Shown: one piece after another, positions 59,539 through 64,000 of the stretch | How positions within the stretch are numbered: position 1 is the stretch's first letter | Layout of the letters: every line of letters starts with the position of its first letter | Assembly: GCA_902798975.1 (NCBI GenBank) | Contig: CADBYT010000002.1 | Coordinates: forward strand, 49,890 to 113,889 | DNA from: an uncultured Bacteroidia bacterium | GTDB lineage: Bacteria; Bacteroidota; Bacteroidia; Bacteroidales; UBA932 | DNA: 64,000 nt | Direction: 5' to 3' | The notes under the pieces: generated by a model | Seen by the model: the letters and a program-made list of their open reading frames with translations, nothing else | The model's database searches: none | Told to the model about the DNA's origin: nothing | Made by a program: the position numbers and the translations under genes

Positions 59539-59557
59539 AGATGACACGCCATTTGAT

Positions 59558-60121
59558 ATGAAGAATACGATCAACGAAGAGAAGAAGTGGAAGGTGCTCA
59601 AATCGGAGTATCTGTTCAAGCGGCCGTGGCTGACGGCGCGCAAGGATGAGGTGCAGCTGCCCGACGGGCGGATCAATCCGGAGTATTACATCCTGGAGTA
59701 TCCGGACTGGGTGAACGTCATCGCTTTCACGAAGGATGGGCAGATGGTCCTGGAGCGGCAGTACCGGCACGGGCTCGGGAAGACCTGCTATGAGCTGCCC
59801 TGCGGGGTGGTCGAGGCGGGCGAAGCCTCGTTGGAGGCCGCGAAGCGGGAACTCCTCGAAGAGACCGGCTACGCAGGAGGCGTGTGGCAGGAGTGGATGA
59901 CGCTCTCTCCCAACGCGAGCGCGAACAGCAACCTCGTGCATTGCTTCCTGGCCCGCGATGTCGAGAAGGTTGCGGAGCAGGATCTCGACCCGACGGAGGA
60001 TATCGCCGTGTCGCTGCACAGCGAGGCTTTCGTGCGGGACCTGCTGGTGGAGAATCAGCTCATGCAGGCGCAGATGGTTGCGCCGCTGTGGAAATATTTC
60101 TATCTGCTGGACAAGAAATAA
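59558..60121 (+). CDS. Nudix hydrolase (ADP-ribose pyrophosphatase-like)
   Basis: A 187-residue protein. The Nudix box is GVVEAGEASLEAAKRELLEETGY (about residues 82-104), with all metal-binding Glu residues. VIAFTKDGQMVLERQYRHGLGKTCYELP precedes it and resembles ADP-ribose hydrolases. It cleaves nucleoside diphosphates linked to another group. It sits 19 nt downstream of the thioesterase remnant. Confidence 0.93.
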   Translation: MKNTINEEKKWKVLKSEYLFKRPWLTARKDEVQLPDGRINPEYYILEYPDWVNVIAFTKDGQMVLERQYRHGLGKTCYELPCGVVEAGEASLEAAKRELLEETGYAGGVWQEWMTLSPNASANSNLVHCFLARDVEKVAEQDLDPTEDIAVSLHSEAFVRDLLVENQLMQAQMVAPLWKYFYLLDKK

Positions 60122-60125
60122 TTGG

Positions 60126-60212
60126 ATGAAGCGCGGGAAGAAACTGAATTCGCAGGCGAAGTCTATGCCGGCGCAGCGGGCAATGGGTAAAGACCACTCA
60201 ATCTATGGATGA
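60126..60212 (+). CDS. Possible 28-residue small protein
   Basis: ATG 60126 opens a basic 28-residue frame (KRGKKLNSQAKSMPAQRAMG, then KDHSIYG) between the Nudix and HD genes, overlapping the HD start by 8 nt. It has no recognisable family. It could be a real small gene, a remnant of a longer gene's end or chance. Confidence 0.3.
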   Translation: MKRGKKLNSQAKSMPAQRAMGKDHSIYG

Positions 60213-60795
60213 CCGACTGAAAAAGCAACTGGATTTTATCCTTGAAATCGACAAGGAGAAGAATATCTTCCGCCAGACGCATCTGTCCGGCGGCGGCCGG
60301 GCGGAGGACGACGCCGAGCACGCCTGGCACATGGCCATCATGGCCTGGCTGCTGAAGGACTATGCCAACGAGCCTGTCGACGTGGCCCGCGTGATGATGA
60401 TGTGCCTGATCCACGACATCGTGGAAATCGACGCCGGAGACACCTACGCCTATGATCCCGAGGCGCTCAAGACGCAGCAGGCGCGGGAGGACGCCGCCAA
60501 GGAGCGGATCTTTTCGCTGCTGCCGGAGGACCAGCGGGCGGAACTCATCGCCCTGTTCGACGAATTCGAGGCGGCGCAGACGCCGGAGGCGAAGTTCGCC
60601 CATTCACTTGACAACCTGCAACCGCTGCTGCTGAACAACAGCAACGACGGCGCCGACTGGAAGGCGCACGGGGTGACGGCGAAACAAGTCTGGGGCCGCC
60701 AGCGGAACACGCAGCTCGGTTCGGAAACCCTGTTCGAAGTCACGGAGGGCATCATCCGGGAGCAAATCCGCAAAGGCAATCTGCCGGAAGAGTAA
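60205..60795 (+). CDS. HD-domain hydrolase (YfbR-like)
   Basis: A 196-residue protein. DDAEHAWHMAIMAWLL provides the first His, VARVMMMCLIHDIVEIDAGDTYAYD the HD pair, and SLDNLQPLLLN the last Asp, the metal-binding set of HD hydrolases. It is close to the 5'-deoxynucleotidase YfbR group, which removes phosphate from deoxyribonucleoside 5'-monophosphates. The neighbouring Nudix gene also acts on nucleotides. Confidence 0.9.
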   Translation: MDDRLKKQLDFILEIDKEKNIFRQTHLSGGGRAEDDAEHAWHMAIMAWLLKDYANEPVDVARVMMMCLIHDIVEIDAGDTYAYDPEALKTQQAREDAAKERIFSLLPEDQRAELIALFDEFEAAQTPEAKFAHSLDNLQPLLLNNSNDGADWKAHGVTAKQVWGRQRNTQLGSETLFEVTEGIIREQIRKGNLPEE

Positions 60796-60829
60796 GAGAA
60801 GGTGCAGCTTGGAAGGCCGTTACGGCAGC

Positions 60830-61018
60830 TCAGTCGATGATGACGGAGCCGTCGGAATGAAGGGTGACGTAGTTGCCTTCGTGGATGGTGACGGGACCCT
60901 CGTCGGTCATCAGGGAGAGCATCGAGAAGCCCATGCAGTCGTACGGGGCGAGGAGGCGTTCGCCGAGAAGCTGCTTCAATTCGGCATAGTTGTTTCCGGT
61001 GTATTGGATCCGTGTCAT
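60830..61018 (-). CDS. Small conserved-looking protein, function unknown
   Basis: A 62-residue soluble protein starting TRIQYTGNNYAELKQLLGER and ending VTIHEGNYVTLHSDGSVIID, with a helix then three strands. Proteins of this shape occur in phage and chromosomal settings. No role is claimed. ATG 61018 is chosen since upstream codons run into the repeat array. The array at 61083-61207 lies 65 nt upstream, in its likely promoter region. Confidence 0.6.
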   Translation of the reverse strand: MTRIQYTGNNYAELKQLLGERLLAPYDCMGFSMLSLMTDEGPVTIHEGNYVTLHSDGSVIID

Positions 61019-61082
61019 CGCAGGTCGAGTTGGGTGAGGATAAAACAGGTCAGGGCAATTTGCGCCCGGCATTTTTCGCTTC

Positions 61083-61207
61083 CCGGGCACACCAGCACCC
61101 CATTTTGTGCCCGGCAACCGTTTCCCAGGGGCAAAAGCACCCCATTCTGCCCCTGGAAACCCTATTTTCTTGCCGCCAGGGGCAAAACTGCCCCTTTTCG
61201 CCCCTGG
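61083..61207. repeat. Three-unit array of 32-nt palindromes
   Basis: Units at 61083-61114, 61125-61156 and 61176-61207, each exactly 32 nt, with gaps of 10 and 19 nt. Stems: CCGGGCACA with TGTGCCCGG (9 bp), CCAGGGGCA with TGCCCCTGG (9 bp), CCAGGGGC with GCCCCTGG (8 bp). Units 1 and 2 have the same centre, AGCACCCCATT, although the stem sequence differs on both arms. A half-unit may precede (TGCGCCCGG at 61061-61069). Confidence 0.88.
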
Positions 61208-61213
61208 CAGAAG

Positions 61214-61244
61214 GAGATTCGCCGGTCGAAGCCGGCGAATGACG
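61214..61244. repeat. REP-like palindrome ATTC-stem-GAATGACG
   Basis: ATTCGCCGG (61217-61225) pairs with CCGGCGAAT (61232-61240) around TCGAAG, followed by GACG. It follows the last 32-nt unit directly. It belongs to the group at 9905, 61586 and 63844. Confidence 0.82.
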
Positions 61245-61505
61245 GATAGAGGATGGCAGAGCGTTTTGCGGCAGCCGGTGGGGAGGATGTGCGGGAGCCC
61301 GCGCCCGTTTGCCCGTGCTGTCGGGGGATGTGCGGGGGCCGTGCGTTGGGAGCGGCTGCCGCGGGTGCTGGAGGCAGAAAAGACTGTGGGATGCAGGCAG
61401 ACAAGCATTTTTTTGCTTGGATGGCTGCAGCCCCACAGGCTCTGCCGGAAGCACATTGCGGCTGTGAGCTGGAAGTAGATATGTATCAGAATCAGAGAAT
61501 TGCGG

Positions 61506-61540
61506 TTTTGTACTCCCCCGAAAAAAGGGATAGTACAAAA
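61506..61540. other. Hairpin of unknown role
   Basis: TTTTGTACTCCC (61506-61517) pairs with GGG (61527-61529) and, after a two-base bulge, AGTACAAAA (61532-61540). The loop is A-rich. It has no T-tract on either strand. No gene is adjacent. Confidence 0.6.
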
Positions 61541-61585
61541 ACATATCTATCATTCAATCAGTAATTTACATCTCACAGCGAAAAC

Positions 61586-61613
61586 GAGATTCCGGGTCAA
61601 GCCCGGAATGACG
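61586..61613. repeat. REP-like palindrome ATTC-stem-GAATGACG
   Basis: ATTCCGGG (61589-61596) pairs with CCCGGAAT (61602-61609) around TCAAG, with GAG before and GACG after. Confidence 0.82.
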
Positions 61614-61690
61614 CAAGAAAGCCAGCGCTGGCGGAGAAGGAAACGAAAAAGACAGCGAAACCGCTATCAGGCTCGGAGCGAAGCGACTAG

Positions 61691-61789
61691 GGGGTGCTCG
61701 AGGGGGTACGCCCCCCTCGTTCTTCAAAGGATGAGGGTTCCACGCGGCAGTTAGAGCGAAGCGAAGTCGGCACCAGCCGACCGGCGCGG
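61691..61789. repeat. Long direct repeat, copy 1 (99 bp shared with 63902-64000)
   Basis: From GGGGTGCTCG to CCGGCGCGG the 99 bases are the same as 63902-64000, where the window ends, so the true repeat may be longer. It contains the hairpin CGAGGGGG/CCCCCTCG and the hairpin GTCGGC-ACCA-GCCGAC. No protein is evident. Confidence 0.9.
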
Positions 61790-61823
61790 GCGAAGCGAAG
61801 TCGGCACCAGCCGACCGGCGCGG
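61756..61823. repeat. 34-bp perfect tandem duplication
   Basis: A 34-nt unit beginning GCGAAGCGAAGTCGG occurs at 61756-61789 and again, without a gap, at 61790-61823. Each unit holds the hairpin GTCGGC-ACCA-GCCGAC. The first unit is also the end of the long repeat. Confidence 0.9.
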
Positions 61824-61903
61824 TCCCGGGACTTTGCGCCAGCAAAGTCGGAAAGGGACTTGAGCGACGCAGGGGGTCGCAGGGGGCGGAGCCCCCTTTA
61901 AAG

Positions 61904-61938
61904 CAAGAAAAGCCTGCCAGGCTGGCAGGCTTTTCTTG
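61904..61938. terminator. Strong bidirectional-type hairpin
   Basis: AAGAAAAGCCTGCCA (61905-61919) pairs perfectly with TGGCAGGCTTTTCTT (61923-61937) around a 3-nt loop. With A-rich and T-rich arms it could stop transcription from either side; on the minus strand it is about 90 nt after the toxin gene stop. Confidence 0.75.
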
Positions 61939-62029
61939 TACCCCCAACCGGAGTAATATCGAACTCTTTCCTGGAAGATCTGGAGCGGATCTGGTCCCTG
62001 CGGGATGTCATTCCGGATCCTAATAAGAT

Positions 62030-62371
62030 TTAGCTATCTAATTCCAAGTGTTGTGCAACCACATGGTTATTGCTCATGTAACGGACTAGAAAGACAGTCT
62101 CCCCTCCTACCTCGTAAACGTTAAAGAAAACATACCAAGTTGTATGCTTATTCTTATGAAAAGAGGCATAGAACATCTCTTTACCAAATCGATCAAACCA
62201 AGCCGGTGCTTTCCGGTGTACTTTCTGCGGAAGAGATGTCTTGATGTCACGGAAAAGACTCTCTGAATACTCCAGTGCAGTATCCAGAAAGCTCAGATAG
62301 CCCTTTTCATAGAGGATCTCAGCCAGCTCCACGAATTGCTGGCTGACCTCAGGAAGAAACAGCACCCTCAT
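62030..62371 (-). CDS. RelE/ParE-like toxin
   Basis: A 113-residue basic protein. RVLFLPEVSQQFVELAEILYEKGYLSFLDTALEYSESLFRDIK is the N-terminal helical hairpin, and WYVFFNVYEVGGETVFLVRYMSNNHVVAQHL the C-terminal strands of the RelE/ParE fold. The order antitoxin then toxin and 4-nt overlap support the call. It would cleave mRNA or poison gyrase; which is unclear. Base composition is more AT-rich than most of the window. Confidence 0.82.
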   Translation of the reverse strand: MRVLFLPEVSQQFVELAEILYEKGYLSFLDTALEYSESLFRDIKTSLPQKVHRKAPAWFDRFGKEMFYASFHKNKHTTWYVFFNVYEVGGETVFLVRYMSNNHVVAQHLELDS

Positions 62372-62610
62372 TCCGCCGACACCTTCTCCGCTTCCTTCCT
62401 TTCAAACATTTCGGTGAGCCCCTCGCGAACCTTGGCGATGACTTCGTCCACGGTGATTGCCCGGGCAAGGTCAAATTCCACGGGATTCTGTTGCATGGAA
62501 AGCACGAAAGTCTCGTTCTTCCCACGCTGAATCAGCACCTGCTCCCGCTTGGCGATATCCAGGTACTTCTTCATATTGCTCCGTAACTCAGCAGAACTAA
62601 TTACAACCAT
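62368..62610 (-). CDS. Phd/YefM-like antitoxin
   Basis: An 80-residue protein. VVISSAELRSNMKKYLDIAKREQVLIQRGKNETFVL is the Phd/YefM DNA-binding fold; residues 50-80 form an acidic helix to bind the toxin. It is first in the operon and overlaps the toxin gene by 4 nt. A perfect 16-bp palindrome 8 nt upstream is the likely operator for self-repression. Confidence 0.85.
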   Translation of the reverse strand: MVVISSAELRSNMKKYLDIAKREQVLIQRGKNETFVLSMQQNPVEFDLARAITVDEVIAKVREGLTEMFERKEAEKVSAE

Positions 62611-62617
62611 AATACAA

Positions 62618-62633
62618 GTACATTATAATGTAC
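62618..62633. promoter_or_regulatory. Palindromic operator of the toxin-antitoxin operon
   Basis: GTACATTATAATGTAC is a perfect 16-bp palindrome, 8 nt before the antitoxin ATG on the minus strand. Its place fits Phd/YefM autoregulation. Confidence 0.72.
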
Positions 62634-62659
62634 AAAAATAGAAATAGTTTTCGAAAAAC

Positions 62660-62676
62660 ACAATATGTCATATTGT
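62660..62676. promoter_or_regulatory. Palindrome upstream of the HELVHG lipoprotein gene
   Basis: ACAATATG-T-CATATTGT (62660-62676), 10 nt before a TATATTTG -7 box (62686-62693) of the plus-strand gene at 62725. It lies where a regulator could block that promoter. It differs from the toxin-antitoxin palindrome. Confidence 0.6.
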
Positions 62677-62724
62677 TAAAATGCTTATATTTGATTCGAC
62701 AAATAGGTCTTAAGCGATTCTTGT

Positions 62725-63714
62725 ATGCGCATTGCTAGATTATTGTTGTGCTTGCTGACATTAGCCGTTTTTTCCTGCAACGGCAAACAAATACCGACGA
62801 AACAAGAGAAAGAGCTGATTGCTCAAATTGAACAGATTTTCTGTGTCAAACAACAGTTGGCCGACAAATATTGGCCTGAGTTTAATGACGAAAAGTATTC
62901 CGTTCCTATCATTTTTTTTGCAGGTTCAACTTGTTATGTCGTGAATCCAGAGGCTGACTTTTTGAGAGCATTCCGTTGTAAACAGATTAAAACGGACAAG
63001 TTTCAACTGTATAAGACCAGGAGACTTGATTCCAGACCCTACATTATGGAGACGCAGGTCAATTTATCCTCCTATACTTCGACATACGCGGGGAAAACAC
63101 CCTATGCCATGTGCAGTGTTTGGAGTGAGACGCAGAAGACGTATTCAGTAGAAATAATGGATGAAGCAGTGTGGATGGCGAGTGTGATTCATGAGCTGGT
63201 ACATGGTTGCCAGGTATCTCATCCATGGTTTAATTTGGCGCAGCACAAGACGGATTATTCGGTTTCTGATATGGAATTAACCTCATACCCTTCCCGATAT
63301 CCTTGGCTTTGTGATGCTCTGATTGAGGAAAATGATTACTTGTTGTCCGCAATCTCTGCCGATGATGAATCTGAGATGAAGGTTTTTCTCAGAAAATTCC
63401 TTTCGTGCCGGAAAGAACGCAAAAATAGGATGAAGGCAGAGTTTGGAGAGGCTCTTGTCCGGAATGAGGAACAATACGAAACCGACGAATCTCTTGCCCG
63501 GTTTATGGAACTCCAAACTGCCATAATGCTCAACACGGAGAATCCAGTATATGCAGAAGGCTCTTTCTATTTCTGCAATAATGTTCAAGAAGACTATCAA
63601 TTCATTACAGGATACAATCTTGTCAGACTGTTCTTGAAGATGGGCATTGATCTGGATTTGCCTTACAATTCAGTCTTGCTTAGGTCACTTGACTCATATA
63701 TCAATATAGATTGA
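62725..63714 (+). CDS. Lipoprotein with HELVHG zinc-binding-type motif
   Basis: A 329-residue exported protein with a lipobox (LLLCLLTLAVFSCNG, Cys 18). MASVIHELVHGCQVS (about residues 151-166) has the HExxH of zinc metallopeptidases. A third ligand could be one of the Glu residues in DALIEENDYLL or RFMELQTAIM; I cannot choose. No family name is recognised. By eye it is AT-rich (about 42% GC) against about 60% for most neighbours, which suggests transfer with the toxin-antitoxin pair. Confidence 0.65.
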   Translation: MRIARLLLCLLTLAVFSCNGKQIPTKQEKELIAQIEQIFCVKQQLADKYWPEFNDEKYSVPIIFFAGSTCYVVNPEADFLRAFRCKQIKTDKFQLYKTRRLDSRPYIMETQVNLSSYTSTYAGKTPYAMCSVWSETQKTYSVEIMDEAVWMASVIHELVHGCQVSHPWFNLAQHKTDYSVSDMELTSYPSRYPWLCDALIEENDYLLSAISADDESEMKVFLRKFLSCRKERKNRMKAEFGEALVRNEEQYETDESLARFMELQTAIMLNTENPVYAEGSFYFCNNVQEDYQFITGYNLVRLFLKMGIDLDLPYNSVLLRSLDSYINID

Positions 63715-63740
63715 TTTTTATTCCAAGAATAGAGTCCTGA

Positions 63741-63786
63741 CAGTCACTCAAATCTCGGCGCCGGAAAAGCACTAAACCGGCGCCGA
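63741..63786. repeat. Dispersed 46-nt element, copy B (32-nt palindrome)
   Basis: CAGTCACTCAAATC (63741-63754) precedes a 32-nt palindrome (63755-63786): TCGGCGCCGG and CCGGCGCCGA pair over 10 bp around AAAAGCACTAAA. Copy A is at 50627-50672. The AAAAGCAC centre is also in array unit 61125-61156. Confidence 0.78.
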
Positions 63787-63843
63787 CCCCACTTCAAAAA
63801 CCTATGTGGGCGCCACTAACCGCCATTTTCGCCGCCGACATTC

Positions 63844-63874
63844 TGAGATTCGCCGATCAAGTCGGCGAATGACG
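63844..63874. repeat. REP-like palindrome ATTC-stem-GAATGACG
   Basis: ATTCGCCGA (63848-63856) pairs with TCGGCGAAT (63862-63870) around TCAAG, followed by GACG. It lies between the 46-nt element and the long repeat. Confidence 0.82.
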
Positions 63875-63901
63875 GGAGTTCGGAGGCCGAAGGCCGACGC
63901 A

Positions 63902-64000
63902 GGGGTGCTCGAGGGGGTACGCCCCCCTCGTTCTTCAAAGGATGAGGGTTCCACGCGGCAGTTAGAGCGAAGCGAAGTCGGCACCAGCCGACCGGCGCGG
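63902..64000. repeat. Long direct repeat, copy 2 (cut by window end)
   Basis: The 99 bases to the window end are the same as 61691-61789. The region from 63715 on holds only repeats. Together the two copies flank the toxin-antitoxin pair and the HELVHG lipoprotein gene. Confidence 0.9.

Larger units (their letters stand above)
61208..62029. other. Repeat-rich non-coding region
   Basis: About 820 nt without a convincing gene. It holds REP-like palindromes at 61214-61244 and 61586-61613, a hairpin at 61506-61540, the long repeat at 61691-61789, a 34-nt tandem at 61756-61823, a small GGGGGC/GCCCCC hairpin at 61883-61896 and a terminator at 61904-61938. The open frames here lie in repeated, palindromic sequence and show no protein family. 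Confidence 0.75.

Noticed and set aside
61083-61207. CRISPR array
   Set aside because: The units are hairpins with different stems, the gaps are 10-19 nt, there are only three units and no cas gene is in the window.
61107-61950. Open frames of 76-123 residues on both strands
   Set aside because: They lie in palindromic, repeated DNA, several overlap one another, and none shows a protein family or a start signal.
62030-62610. Anti-phage defence island
   Set aside because: A single toxin-antitoxin pair without any other recognised defence gene is not enough.
55000-64000. Prophage or integrated plasmid
   Set aside because: No integrase, terminase, capsid, replication or relaxase gene was found; only small genes, remnants and repeats.

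Overview
The window looks like a GC-rich (mostly about 60% by eye) chromosomal segment of a Bacteroidales bacterium. Support comes from recurrent promoters of the Bacteroidetes type (TTG or TTTG, about 19-20 nt, then TAnnTTTG), lipobox signal peptides on many exported proteins, a V-type ATPase operon in the order E-DUF2764-A-B-D-I-K, a decarboxylase sodium-pump operon, S46 peptidase, a lipidated TamA-like protein and DUF4369/TlpA proteins. A GC-rich gut lineage (Rikenellaceae or a Cryptobacteroides-like clade) is my inference, not something the sequence proves. No origin, rRNA, CRISPR, prophage or insertion sequence was seen.

Layout. 1-1832: the end-truncated start of a LMW phosphatase gene, nitroreductase and a BASS transporter. 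1897-5459: biotin-dependent Na+-translocating decarboxylase (carboxyltransferase, gamma, biotin carrier, beta), matching methylmalonyl-CoA decarboxylase of the propionate pathway. 5595-12792: V-type ATPase. The two operons sit side by side and could share an ion circuit. 12804-16976 (minus): GH13 enzyme, TamA-like outer-membrane protein, TrmH methyltransferase. 17032-24478: central metabolism and housekeeping (LOG-like protein, phosphofructokinase, cytidylate kinase-like protein, tRNA-Ala, S46 peptidase, RmuC, YhhN). 24488-53000: accessory genes dominated by exported esterases and alpha/beta hydrolases, a large GH2 enzyme, redox enzymes (flavin oxidoreductases, rubredoxin, thiol peroxidase, TlpA), transporters (TrkH, BASS, SLC13 further on) and two membrane-protein/XRE-regulator pairs. 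53344-60795: SLC13 permease, DUF4234-like protein, flavin enzymes, ATC hydrolase-like protein, MBL-fold, Nudix and HD hydrolases. 61019-62029 and 63715-64000: repeat-rich non-coding DNA around a toxin-antitoxin pair and a lower-GC lipoprotein with an HELVHG motif.

Two themes stand out. First, from about 25 kb on there are at least eight broken genes, and several keep both termini but have lost the middle, or join the end of one gene to another: symporter/isomerase, nitroreductase, DUF4234, DUF3784/AraC, GNAT tail, GNAT/Nudix chimera, isoprenylcysteine methyltransferase, thioesterase. This suggests repeated deletion scars, or a composite assembly. Second, there is a family of palindromes that are all 32 nt long: five in two short arrays (55630-55712 and 61083-61207) and two relatives (50641 and 63755). 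Stem sequence changes on both arms together while length is kept, which makes this the best candidate for an undescribed element.
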